From Candidatus Dormiibacterota bacterium (GTDB lineage: Bacteria > Chloroflexota > Dormibacteria > Aeolococcales > Aeolococcaceae): a stretch of DNA of 64,000 bases. Positions 48,500 to 57,717 of this stretch are shown in pieces. The notes below the pieces were generated by a model. That model made no database searches, was not told where the DNA came from, and saw nothing but the letters and a program-made list of their open reading frames with translations. The stretch covers positions 4,076-68,075 of the forward strand of contig PLZA01000019.1 of NCBI GenBank assembly GCA_003153505.1, in the 5' to 3' direction. The position numbers and the translations under genes are program-made. The first letter of the stretch is position 1. Each line of letters starts with the position of its first letter.

Positions 48500-49669
48500 A
48501 TGAAGCGCTTTGCCATAGGCGGAATGCTCCTGATGGTGATGAGTCTGCTGGCTGTCGGGCAGGCGCAGGCGAGCACGCTCAAGTGGGTCATCCAATCCAC
48601 TCCCAATCTCCACCAGCCCGCCTTCTTCCTGGCGTCGTCCTGCCCGTCCACGACGGCGTGCACCGCGGTGGGCTGGAACCGTGCCACGGACCACTCGGAA
48701 CTCCAAGTCCCGCTGGCCGAGCGGTGGAACGGGAGCAGCTGGTCTGTCCAGGCTGTGCCCAACCCGGTGGCGGACGAGAACGATGCCGAGCTGCAAGGCG
48801 TCTCGTGTCCGTCGATCACCTCGTGCACGGCCGTCGGCACCATGGACGTCGATCCCCTCGGCCAGTTCACGCTCACCGAGTATTGGGACGGCAGCACATG
48901 GGCTGTGCAGACCACTCCGAACCCGAGCGGCACTGAGCCTCAGCTGACGGCTGTGTCCTGTGCGTCGGCCGGTGTCTGCACTGCGGTCGGCTCCTACACC
49001 GACGGCGCGGGTGTCGTGTCCAACCTCGTGGAAGGCTGGAGCGGCGGCACTTGGTCGATCCAATCGGCGCCGGCTCCCGCTGGTGCCGAAGCCAGCATGC
49101 TGGCGAGTGTTTCCTGCGCCTCGATCACCGCGTGCATCGCCGTTGGCAAATACACCAATGGCGCCGGTCTCGTGTCGACCCTGGTGGAAGGCTGGAGCGG
49201 CGGCACTTGGTCGATCCAGTCGGCACCGCCTCCCGCCGGCGCCACGTCGAGCATGCTGAATGGCGTTTCCTGCCCCTCAACGTCGGTCTGCACTGCCGTC
49301 GGCAACTACAACCACGCTGGCGTCACCACACTCGCCCAACACTGGAGCCGTGGCGTCTGGTCTATCGAGCCCACCATGAATCCGGTGCCGAAGTCAGATC
49401 GCCTCTACGCCGTCTCCTGCGCTTCGACCAGCGTCTGCACCGCTGTCGGCTCGTACACCAACGCCGCGGGGGCGATGGTGACCCTGGCCGAACGGTGGGG
49501 CGGCGGCTCGTGGGCGCTGCAGACCAGTCCGAATCCAAGCGGTAGTACGACTGCTCAGTTCGCCGGCGTGTCGTGTCCGTCTACGACGCTGTGCACCGGT
49601 GTCGGTTCCTTCTATTCCTACCCCACTGGATATTTCTGGAATCACACGCTTGCGGAGCGCTACCCGTAA
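48500..49669 (+). CDS. Secreted repeat protein with 'LxxVSCxSxxxCTAVGxY...LAExWxGGxWxxQxxPxPxG' repeats
   Basis: Signal peptide 'MKRFAIGGMLLMVMSLLAVGQAQA' followed by about 7 repeats of roughly 50 aa. Confidence 0.8.
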   Translation: MKRFAIGGMLLMVMSLLAVGQAQASTLKWVIQSTPNLHQPAFFLASSCPSTTACTAVGWNRATDHSELQVPLAERWNGSSWSVQAVPNPVADENDAELQGVSCPSITSCTAVGTMDVDPLGQFTLTEYWDGSTWAVQTTPNPSGTEPQLTAVSCASAGVCTAVGSYTDGAGVVSNLVEGWSGGTWSIQSAPAPAGAEASMLASVSCASITACIAVGKYTNGAGLVSTLVEGWSGGTWSIQSAPPPAGATSSMLNGVSCPSTSVCTAVGNYNHAGVTTLAQHWSRGVWSIEPTMNPVPKSDRLYAVSCASTSVCTAVGSYTNAAGAMVTLAERWGGGSWALQTSPNPSGSTTAQFAGVSCPSTTLCTGVGSFYSYPTGYFWNHTLAERYP

Positions 49670-49872
49670 GGCATCGACGTCATGGAGTGCGCCAAACTCG
49701 GGCGCGAGAGTGCGAAGCGGGCTGACTGAATGCTGCCGCGGCTCCAACTGCTTCCCGGCTGGTTACGAGGCCGCTACTATGAACGCCGCCCAGGAGCACG
49801 GATTCGATACGTAGGGTGGCGCCACAAGGTAGAGAATCCCGAGGAAGTGCTCTGAGCAAGATCAGTTAGCCA

Positions 49873-49947
49873 GCGGGAGTAGCTCAGTGGTAGAGCACTA
49901 CCTTGCCAAGGTAGGGGTCGCGAGTTCGAGCCTCGTCTCCCGCTCCA
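49873..49947 (+). tRNA. tRNA-Gly (anticodon GCC), CCA encoded
   Basis: GCGGGAG acceptor, D-arm GCTCAGTGGTAGAGC, CTACC-TTGCCAA-GGTAG, T-arm GCGAG-TTCGAGC-CTCGT, CTCCCGC-T-CCA. Confidence 0.97.
49900..49947. repeat. 48-bp att-like core, copy 1 (inside the intact tRNA-Gly)
   Basis: ACCTTGCCAAGGTAGGGGTCGCGAGTTCGAGCCTCGTCTCCCGCTCCA. Confidence 0.85.
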
Positions 49948-50239
49948 GTCGCCCTTGAGGTGCCGGGTCGAATTCATTTTGACCCTCGTACGCCCGCTGA
50001 GCACCCTACCTCGATTTGCGTCGAGTGCGATGCTCGGCAATTGATCGGACGAAGCTGGCAGGTCTAGGCCGCGTGCGAGTTCCTCTCGTCGATCCGCTCT
50101 CGCCCATGGTGCCCCGGCACTCTACATATCGACCCTGTCCTTCTGAGCACCGTCGTCCGTGCGGGCGACACCGCGGTCGACTCCCGCGGCCCGTACCCGA
50201 TAGGCTGTTGCCCGCAGCGGTATGTAGGGGACACGCCAG

Positions 50240-50936
50240 GTGAGCAAACAGGATGCGGACCTGTTGCAGAACACACCGCTCTTCGGGTCGATGCCGATCG
50301 ACGCGCTGGAGCGGCTTGCCGAGAAGGCGGTCAGCAAGTTATATGCCCGGGGCGAGGTCATCTTCCGTGAGGAGGACTCGGGCGACGCGCTCTGCGTCGT
50401 CGTCGCCGGCCTGGTGAAGGTGTATCGGACCTCGTCCGACGGGTGACGAGATGCTGCTCGTGACCCTCGGCCCGTCATCGGTATTCGGCGAGCTCCCCAT
50501 GGTCGACGGCGGACTCCGGTCGGCGTCGGCGGCCGCGCTCGAAGCCACGACCGTGTTGACCGTCACCCGGAGTGCGCTCCTCGAGGCACTCCGAGGGTCG
50601 CCGGAGCTGGCCGACAGCCTGCTGGGCTCCTTGGGGTCGGTGGTGCGCCGGCTCACCGATCAGGCCGCCGATCTTGTGTTTCTCGCCCTCCACGGTCGTG
50701 TCGCCAAGCTCCTCCTCAGCCTTGCGGAGGAGCGCGGTACCAGCGAAGCCGATGGACGAACGCTCGATCTGCATTTGACGCAGTCGGATCTCGCCAACAT
50801 GGTCGGAGGATCACGGCAGAGCGTCGACCACGTTCTGAACTCGTTCGAGCGTCTCCGATATCTCGAGCTCGATGGGCGCCGGATCGTGATCAGGAAACCG
50901 GAATTGTTGCAACGGCGCTCGGGTCAGTCTGATTGA
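50240..50936 (+). pseudogene. Crp/Fnr-family regulator interrupted by a +1 frameshift at GGG TGA C
   Basis: First ORF ends '...GLVKVYRTSSDG*'; second resumes 'EMLLVTLGPSSVFGELPMVDGG...LTQSDLANMVGGSRQSVDHVLNSFERLRYL'. Skipping the T restores SSDG-DEMLL. Confidence 0.75.
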
Positions 50937-51091
50937 CGGTGCGCCGACCCGCGGGCGGCACTGAACCGCGAACAGCCCTGTCAGGTCGGCGACGCCACGC
51001 GTGTCAGCCACCCGACTGACGAACGAGATGGTGAGGTGACAGGATGACGCCATCACAAGAACCGGCGGCCAGCCCGCGAGAAGGAGACCCA

Positions 51092-51397
51092 ATGAGCACG
51101 GACGAGACAAACGGACAGGAAGCCCCCGGAGTCCGCACCGCCAAGACTGACGAAGAGGACACCGAGGGCCACGTGCGCACTGCCATGGGTGGCGATGCGG
51201 AGTCCGGCGACCAGCAACCATCCGTCCGAACAGCGGTCCGCACTGCGGACAGGGTGGAAGAGGACGACACCGAGGGTCACAAGTTCACCGCTGTGAGCGG
51301 CGACCCAGACTTCGGCTCCCAGCAGCCCTCTGTGCATACGTCAGCGACGGCGGACGAGGACGACACCGAAGGTCACGTCAAGAACCCCTCGCGCTGA
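51092..51397 (+). CDS. Small acidic protein with three (E/D)DTEGH motifs
   Basis: 'EEDTEGHVRTA', 'EDDTEGHKFTA', 'EDDTEGHVKNP'; start with AAGGAG. Confidence 0.65.
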   Translation: MSTDETNGQEAPGVRTAKTDEEDTEGHVRTAMGGDAESGDQQPSVRTAVRTADRVEEDDTEGHKFTAVSGDPDFGSQQPSVHTSATADEDDTEGHVKNPSR

Positions 51398-51510
51398 CCT
51401 CGTCGTCAGCAAGGGCCATGATCTCGAGCGCGCAGATCTTGGTGGCACGCTGGATCTGCTCGGGGAGGATGCGAGCTGGGCAATGCCGCCACTGAGCCGT
51501 TGGTACAGCG

Positions 51511-51870
51511 GTGGCGAAGCTATGGGTCGCGATCGGCGACCACTCCTACCGGACACCCGTCGCGCGGATGGATGGTCGCTTCCGGGTGCCACTCAGCGCC
51601 GAGAATCGCTCGGCGGCCGGCGTGGCGGCCGGGGATGCAGTCGAGGTCGACATCAGCCTCGACGCGGCACCGCGCGAGGTCGGCGTCCCGGCTGATCTCG
51701 TAGCCGCCTTCGCCCAGGCAGACGTTGCGCGTCAGCGATTCGACGACCTCGCAGTCAGCCACCGCAAGGAATGGTTGCGCTACATTGAGGAAGCCAAGAC
51801 AAACGAGACCCGCGCCAGACGCATCGACCGCACCGTTGCGGAGCTGCGGGAAGGCCAACGGGCGCACTGA
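51511..51870 (+). CDS. DUF1905/YdeI-OmpD-associated (OmdA) family protein, probably N-terminally truncated
   Basis: 'KLWVAIGDHSYRTPVARMDGRFRVPLSAENRSAAGVAAGDAVEVDI...FDDLAVSHRKEWLRYIEEAKTNETRARRIDRTVAELREG'. Confidence 0.7.
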   Translation: MAKLWVAIGDHSYRTPVARMDGRFRVPLSAENRSAAGVAAGDAVEVDISLDAAPREVGVPADLVAAFAQADVARQRFDDLAVSHRKEWLRYIEEAKTNETRARRIDRTVAELREGQRAH

Positions 51871-51917
51871 AACGGGTGCGCTACCCGTACCGCATCGGCT
51901 GGTCGTACGCTTCGCTC

Positions 51918-54017
51918 ATGGAAAGCTGCCGGAGCTGCGGGCATGACAATGCGGCGGGGGCGCGTTTTTGCAACTCGTGCGGCAATCAGCTTGCGCTGGC
52001 GGATACGCGTGAGGAGCGGAAGCTCGTCACTGTCCTCTTTGTCGACCTCGTCGGTTTCACGGCCCGCGCCGACCATCTCGACCCCGAGGACGTCCGCGCG
52101 ATTCTGACCCCTTACTACGCTCGCCTTCGCGCTGAGATCGAGGTGTTTGGAGGCACGGTTGAGAAGTTCATCGGCGACGCGGTCGTGGGCGTCTTCGGTG
52201 CCCCGGTCGCGCACGGCGACGACCCCGAGCGCGCCGTACGAGCGGCGCTCAGCATTCGCAGTGTCATCGCCGAGATGAACGCCGGCGACGAACATCTCGA
52301 TCTGCAGGTCAGGCTCGCCGTGAACACGGGGGAGGCCATCGTCTCGCTCGGTGCCAGGCCGGAGTTGGGGGAGGGCATGGTCGCGGGAGACGTGATCAAC
52401 ACCGCTTCGCGACTGCAAACCGCTGCGCCCACCAATGGCATTCTCGTGGGGGAGGCGGCGTATCGGGCGACGCGCACCGTCGTGGAATATCGCGAGGTCG
52501 CGGCGATGACGGTGAAAGGTAAGGACACGCCGATCCGCGGGTGGCTGGCCGTCAGGACCAGCGCCAGTCCCGGTGAGCGCCGCTCCGCCACCGTGCCGAT
52601 GGTGGGGCGTAGCCGTGAGACGGGCATCCTCGAAGGCATCTTCGAAGGCGTGGTCGCCCAGCAGCGACCGCATCTGATGACCGTGTTCGGTGACGCCGGA
52701 GTCGGCAAGACCCGGCTCGCGGCGGAGTTCACCGCCGAACTCGAGCGATCCGGGGCGCAGGTGCTCCGGGGACGTTCGCTTCCGTACGGTGCGCAAACAC
52801 TGCACGGCCCATTCGGCCAGCACGTCAAGCAGTTCGCAGGCATTTTCGCGAGTGATGGCGTGGCGTCCGCGCGTGAGAAGTTGCACTCTGCGATCGAGCC
52901 GCTCCGGCTCGACAAAAGCGCCGATCAACTCGCGTCGCACCTGGCCCTATTCATCGGGCTTGGACGCGAGGACGAGGTCGCGGACCCGCAGATCCTGTTC
53001 TTCGCGGCGCGGCGATTCGTTGAATCGGTCGCGAGAGACCATCCAACTGTCTTCGTCTTCGAGGACCTGCACTGGGCCGATGCCGGGACGTTCGACCTCC
53101 TCGAGTTGCTGGCTTCGCGCATCCGGCACGCGCCGGTGATGCTGCTAGCGCTCGCCCGCCCGGATCTGCTTCTCGCGCACCCCGGCTGGGGTGGAGGTCT
53201 CCCGGCGTACTCCGCGATGTCGCTCGAAGCGCTCAGCGCGGAGGACTCGCACGAGCTTGCGGTCTGCCTGCTCCCTCATGCGACGGGCGCGGCCGACGCC
53301 CGACGGGTCGCTGAAACCGCCGAGGGCAACCCGCTCTTCATCGAGGAGCTCGCGGCCTCGCTCGTGGACATCCCGACCTTTGCCGGGCAGCTCCTCCCGA
53401 CGACCATCCGCGAGCTCATCTCCGCCCGGATCGACGCGCTGCCCAGGCTCGAGCGACGGGTGCTCCTCGCCGCGGCCGTTGTGGGGAAGACCTTCTGGCG
53501 AGGTGCGCTCGAGCGTATGGAGCGCGATGCGACGGGATTGGTGGAATCACTCGATTTCCTCGAGGCGCACGACTTGATCCGGCGCGAGTCGTCATCGTGG
53601 ATCGAAAGCGAGGAACAGTTCACCTTCAAGCACGTCCTGATCCGAGAGGTCGCGTATGCCACCGTTCCACGTACGACTCGCAAGGAGCGCCACCTCGCCG
53701 TCGCCGAGTTCCTGGAGTCAGCGACCAACGGGGCCGGCGCGACCGCGACCGCCCTCGCACGGCACTGGCGCGAGGCCGGTCACGACGACCGTGCGCTCAA
53801 ATATCTGTTGCTCGCCGCGGCCCAGGCCGGTAGGGGCTGGGCCAAGGACGAGGCCGCCGCCCTCTACCGAGAGGCGCTCGAGCTCGTCCCTGAGCAGGAC
53901 GCCGAGCAGCGCAACAGCATCGCCCGGCGGCGGACGTTGGCACTCGTTGCCGCAAGCCACGTGACCGACGCCCGCAGCCACAAGCGCGGACCGGACAGCA
54001 CGCCGCCCGACGACTGA
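51918..54017 (+). CDS. Class III adenylate/guanylate cyclase with zinc ribbon and AAA ATPase domain
   Basis: 'MESCRSCGHDNAAGARFCNSCGNQLA', 'LVTVLFVDLVGFTARADHLDPEDVR', 'MTVFGDAGVGKTRLAAEF'. Confidence 0.88.
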   Translation: MESCRSCGHDNAAGARFCNSCGNQLALADTREERKLVTVLFVDLVGFTARADHLDPEDVRAILTPYYARLRAEIEVFGGTVEKFIGDAVVGVFGAPVAHGDDPERAVRAALSIRSVIAEMNAGDEHLDLQVRLAVNTGEAIVSLGARPELGEGMVAGDVINTASRLQTAAPTNGILVGEAAYRATRTVVEYREVAAMTVKGKDTPIRGWLAVRTSASPGERRSATVPMVGRSRETGILEGIFEGVVAQQRPHLMTVFGDAGVGKTRLAAEFTAELERSGAQVLRGRSLPYGAQTLHGPFGQHVKQFAGIFASDGVASAREKLHSAIEPLRLDKSADQLASHLALFIGLGREDEVADPQILFFAARRFVESVARDHPTVFVFEDLHWADAGTFDLLELLASRIRHAPVMLLALARPDLLLAHPGWGGGLPAYSAMSLEALSAEDSHELAVCLLPHATGAADARRVAETAEGNPLFIEELAASLVDIPTFAGQLLPTTIRELISARIDALPRLERRVLLAAAVVGKTFWRGALERMERDATGLVESLDFLEAHDLIRRESSSWIESEEQFTFKHVLIREVAYATVPRTTRKERHLAVAEFLESATNGAGATATALARHWREAGHDDRALKYLLLAAAQAGRGWAKDEAAALYREALELVPEQDAEQRNSIARRRTLALVAASHVTDARSHKRGPDSTPPDD

Positions 54018-54026
54018 GAGGCGCGG

Positions 54027-54311
54027 TCAGACTGGAGGAAAGTCGGCGGGAGTGACGTCCCCGGCAATCTCGTAGAGAGCGAGGATCTCGTGAAACCCCA
54101 GCTGCTGCGCGTGCTGGCGAACCATCTCCTCGCTGGGGGCGCCGTATATGCAGAACGTTTTCACCACGCCCTGCTGGTCAACACAGACGTGGCTGTGCTC
54201 CCAGACGATCTCGGGAAACGACTCCTCGACGATCCTTCGCGACCGGCGCCCAACCTCCGGCATCCTATCCTCGGTGACCTCGAACTTGCGCTCGATCAGG
54301 TATCGCGTCAT
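54027..54311 (-). CDS. DUF4242 family protein
   Basis: 'MTRYLIERKFEVTEDRM...ESFPEIVWEHSHVCVDQQGVVKTFCIYGAPSEEMVRQHAQQLGF'. Confidence 0.8.
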   Translation of the reverse strand: MTRYLIERKFEVTEDRMPEVGRRSRRIVEESFPEIVWEHSHVCVDQQGVVKTFCIYGAPSEEMVRQHAQQLGFHEILALYEIAGDVTPADFPPV

Positions 54312-54363
54312 GCATCCTCCTCGGCGGTCAAGCCAGGATCACGTATGGGGCGCAGGAGACCAT

Positions 54364-54870
54364 TCAACTGCTGGTCACCACGCTAGCCTCGATTTTCGGT
54401 GGCGCCTGCAGGGTCTGCAGGACGACGCAGTAGCGTTCGGTTTTCTCGATCAGTGCGTCCACGTCCTCCCGGCTCGCCGCCGGAGCCTTGATGTCGAAGC
54501 GAACACGTATGGCCTCGAATCCAACCGGTGCGCCCCGTACCAGCCCAAGCGTTCCACTGAGGTCGAGGTCGCCTTCGACAGTCACTTGAATCTCTTCGAC
54601 GGGTATTTCCATCGACGCGGCGACCATCTGGCAGGTCAGTTGGGCGCACGCCGCGAGGGCGCCGAGCAGCAGATCTCCCGAGCAGGCACCGGTACCCGCT
54701 CCGCCGACTCCGGCGTGCGCCTGCGCCTCGTAGATGGCCCGGCCGAGGTCAACCGAGCACGCGATGGGAGCGTCGCCCTGGCCGCCGCGAGCCACCAGCG
54801 TGATCCGAGACGACGCCGGGTTCTCCCGGTAGCCGTCCTTCAGCGGTTTCTGAACTTCCCGCAGGTTCAT
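54364..54870 (-). CDS. OsmC family protein
   Basis: 'GTGACSGDLLLGALAACAQLTCQMVAASMEIPVEEIQVTVEGDLDLSGTLGL'. Confidence 0.82.
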   Translation of the reverse strand: MNLREVQKPLKDGYRENPASSRITLVARGGQGDAPIACSVDLGRAIYEAQAHAGVGGAGTGACSGDLLLGALAACAQLTCQMVAASMEIPVEEIQVTVEGDLDLSGTLGLVRGAPVGFEAIRVRFDIKAPAASREDVDALIEKTERYCVVLQTLQAPPKIEASVVTSS

Positions 54871-55573
54871 TGGTCCCCTCGGTGGCATTGCGGCATGAGC
54901 TGCGATGACCAATTCTGTCTGATTGCATGACCCTCGGCGGCGATGGCGCTTTCGGTCACCGAACGGGGCCCTGCTCGGCATCAGCAGATTCCGGCTCAGT
55001 ACCGTGAGCCGATGCCTTTGCTCGCGGTCGATCCGGAGCGGTAGGATCGAAGATCTCAGAGAAAACTTTGCTCGCATCGGGGAACGCGGGGTTTTGTATT
55101 CGTAACGTGGGAGCGCGCTCCGAGCTTCCTCTGTGCCTTCCCGTGAGCCTTCCTCGGTTTCCTCCTGGTGCCTCTCCAGTGCGTCTCCGATGTGTCTCCC
55201 GCATCGGACGATCTGTCCGTATACCGCACGATCGCGTACCACCAGGGATCGTCAGCCCGCCAGCCGACGCGGGTTCGGGGGTGCCCGTTCAGCCACTGCA
55301 GATCCAACTCGGCGTCGGCCGTTGCGATGTTGTGCCGGAGCCGACCGCGATTGAAGGCCAGCCGGGTAGAGAGGGTCCTCGCACCTCACCTAATCGCAGG
55401 CCATATGCGGACCGGACCACAGCTTCGTTGGGGGACCGCCGAGTGTCGCGTTTTGTCTTCGAGGACCTCACCCAACCACAGGCCAACTAGGTTCCGCCCC
55501 GAGGTCCCGCAGGGGGCGCTCGCGTGCCGAGCAGGCTGAAGCAGGTAATGCCCATGCACACGAGTGTGCTCTC

Positions 55574-55754
55574 ACTCGATCACTGACAGGTCGTCGTGGC
55601 TTGACGTCAACCGCCGTCAAGTCTGCGTCGAACAGCATCGATCCAGCGGCGAAGTAGGCGCCGCGAGGCCGTTTTTTGGTCCTCGCGTATTCGGAATTGG
55701 AGCCGGACCTTGCCAAGGTAGGGGCCGCGAGTTCGAGCCTCGTCTCCCGCTCCA
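55574..55754. repeat. 181-bp repeat R2 ending in a 48-bp tRNA-Gly 3' fragment (core 55707-55754)
   Basis: Core differs from copy 1 at one base; the preceding ~130 bp are also shared with 57431-57612. Confidence 0.88.
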
Positions 55755-55821
55755 GTTGCTGCTGAGGCGACGGATCGAATTCATTTCGATCCTCGACGAG
55801 CAAAGCCCACACCATGCGGTC

Positions 55822-57204
55822 TCACGCTGTGGTGGCGGGTGTCGCGGCTGCTTGACTGGTGCCGTACAGCCGCCATCGACCGGGAACGCCCTTGAGGTCG
55901 TGTTCACCCGCGTCTGCAAACGTGAACCCCGATCCTGCGACGAGATCCCTGACGGTCTGAGACACGAGCACCTGCGAAGGGCCGGCCTTGGATGCCACTC
56001 GCGCGCCGATTGAAACAGCGATGCCGGTGTACTTTCCGTCGAGCAACTCGCACTCACCCGTGTGCACGCCCGCGCGGATCTCGAGGTCCAAGTCTCGGAC
56101 TCCCTCGACGATCTGGAGCGCGCATCGGATCGCCCGAGCGGGTCCGTCGAACGTGGCGTAGAACCCGTCGCCGGCCGTGTCGTTCTCGGTACCGCGCCAG
56201 CGTCGCAAAGCCTCCCGCACCATCGCGTGGTGGTGTTGCACGAGGTCCCGCCAGCCACGGTCCCCGAGCGCAGCCTGGATCTTGGTTGACCCGACGATAT
56301 CCGTGAAGAGCACCGTCGCAAGCACCGTCTCGAGTTCGGGAGCAGGAGGATCGACACCGGCCATCCTGCGCAGTATTTCGAGTATGGGTACGTGTGCGAG
56401 CCCAGACCGCCCCTGGACGGTATGCACCGTCGCGTTGGGCATGAGCGAGGCGATGTACGCGACTTCATCGACTCGGTCCTGAGTCCCGGTCACCAATACG
56501 ACGGGCGCATGCACGGAAGGCAGGATGGCGCGGACGTCCGTATCCCACGTGATGCGTGCGATTTCGCGAGCAACGTCGGGAGTCGCTGTGTTGCGGTTGA
56601 TCCGTCCATAGTCACTCAGCGGTGGTCGATCGATGCCCGTACCGTGCACCTCCGACGCGCGCCCGATGCGCTCGATCGCTCGAAACTCCGCGAGCGCGCG
56701 GCTGTATTCCAGAGTCCCCCAGCCGTCCGAGAGCCGCATCAAACGCTCGAACTCCTCCTGCCCCTGTCCCCAGGGATAGTCCGGCGCCCACGCAGTGCGA
56801 GCCACGGGGTTGTTCCACAACAGCGCGGTCACGCGGTCCGGATGGGTCGCCGCGAAGAGCGCGTGCATCGCCCCCGTGTCCGAACCGGCGAACAGGATCG
56901 GTCGCACGGAGCCCACGGAGTCGAGCACCGCCAGCAGGTCGGAGACTCGCGTCTCGAGGTTTGCTGGCGGGACATTTCTGCTGGAGACGCCCAACCCTCG
57001 TCGGTCGTGCACGATCACGCGACCGAACGCCGTCGGCCCGGTTAGGAAGGGCTGCCAGTCCGGCTCAGCCCACATGAGATCGACGTTGCTCTCATCGGGG
57101 TGGAAATCGAAGACGAAGTCGGTGGGCCCTTCGCCCACCACCTGGTACGCGATGTATACGCCGTCCGGCGTCTTGACGTACTCGGTTTCAGGCGAGTCGT
57201 TCAC
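55822..57204 (-). CDS. Alpha/beta hydrolase-class III adenylate cyclase fusion
   Basis: 'YVKTPDGVYIAYQVVGEGPTDFVFDF...VIVHDRRGLGVSS' plus 'ATVLFTDIVGSTKIQAALGDRGWRDLVQHHHAMVREAL...AGVHTGECELL'; likely GTG start at 57204. Confidence 0.85.
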   Translation of the reverse strand: MNDSPETEYVKTPDGVYIAYQVVGEGPTDFVFDFHPDESNVDLMWAEPDWQPFLTGPTAFGRVIVHDRRGLGVSSRNVPPANLETRVSDLLAVLDSVGSVRPILFAGSDTGAMHALFAATHPDRVTALLWNNPVARTAWAPDYPWGQGQEEFERLMRLSDGWGTLEYSRALAEFRAIERIGRASEVHGTGIDRPPLSDYGRINRNTATPDVAREIARITWDTDVRAILPSVHAPVVLVTGTQDRVDEVAYIASLMPNATVHTVQGRSGLAHVPILEILRRMAGVDPPAPELETVLATVLFTDIVGSTKIQAALGDRGWRDLVQHHHAMVREALRRWRGTENDTAGDGFYATFDGPARAIRCALQIVEGVRDLDLEIRAGVHTGECELLDGKYTGIAVSIGARVASKAGPSQVLVSQTVRDLVAGSGFTFADAGEHDLKGVPGRWRLYGTSQAAATPATTA

Positions 57205-57430
57205 GCAATCACCGCGCGCGGGAGCTCCTTCCCGCAGGTCGGGCATGTGGCCACGGACCGAGTCTCGCCGAAACGGAGCGTCTCTGTACCCGCCGTCCAC
57301 TGGATGACCAGGCCGGGACCCGCGAGGTCCGCTCGGCGCAAGCCGGTAAGACAGGATCGTGCCTCCCTGAGTCAAGTGCTGTTCGAGGACGTCACCCGGA
57401 GGAGCCCCCTCGATCACACCAGCGACTCAA

Positions 57431-57612
57431 ACTCGATCACTGAAAGATCGCTGTGGCTCGACGTCGAACGGCCGACAACTCCGCGTCGAACAGCATCGAT
57501 CCAGCGGCGAAGTAGGCGCCGCAAGGCCATTTTCTGGCCCTCGCGTATTCGGATTTGGAGCCGGACCTTGCCAAGGTAGGGGTCGCGAGTTCGAGCCTCG
57601 TCTCCCGCTCCA
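57431..57612. repeat. 182-bp repeat R3 ending in a 48-bp tRNA-Gly 3' fragment (core 57565-57612)
   Basis: Core identical to the tRNA copy; left arm strongly similar to R2. Confidence 0.88.
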
Positions 57613-57717
57613 CCTTGAGGCGCCATTGCCCCCGCCCTGGCTTGCGTGAAGACCCGCGTCGCCGGAGGCAGTGCCGCACTCTGACGCCACCATCGCGACC
57701 CGGCGACAATCCCTTCC

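Noticed and set aside
55056-55307. 83-aa minus ORF 'MDLQWLNGHPRTRVGWRADDPWWYAIVRYTDRSS...'
   Set aside because: Could be a real C-terminal fragment in element 1, but no start context or family recognised; not called.
55468-55815. Minus-strand ORFs with 'ERETRLELA(A/T)PTLARS' or 'SGRRGSNSRPLPWQG' (also 57427-57693, 49777-50040)
   Set aside because: These are antisense translations of the tRNA-Gly 3' sequence; treated as tRNA fragments, not proteins.
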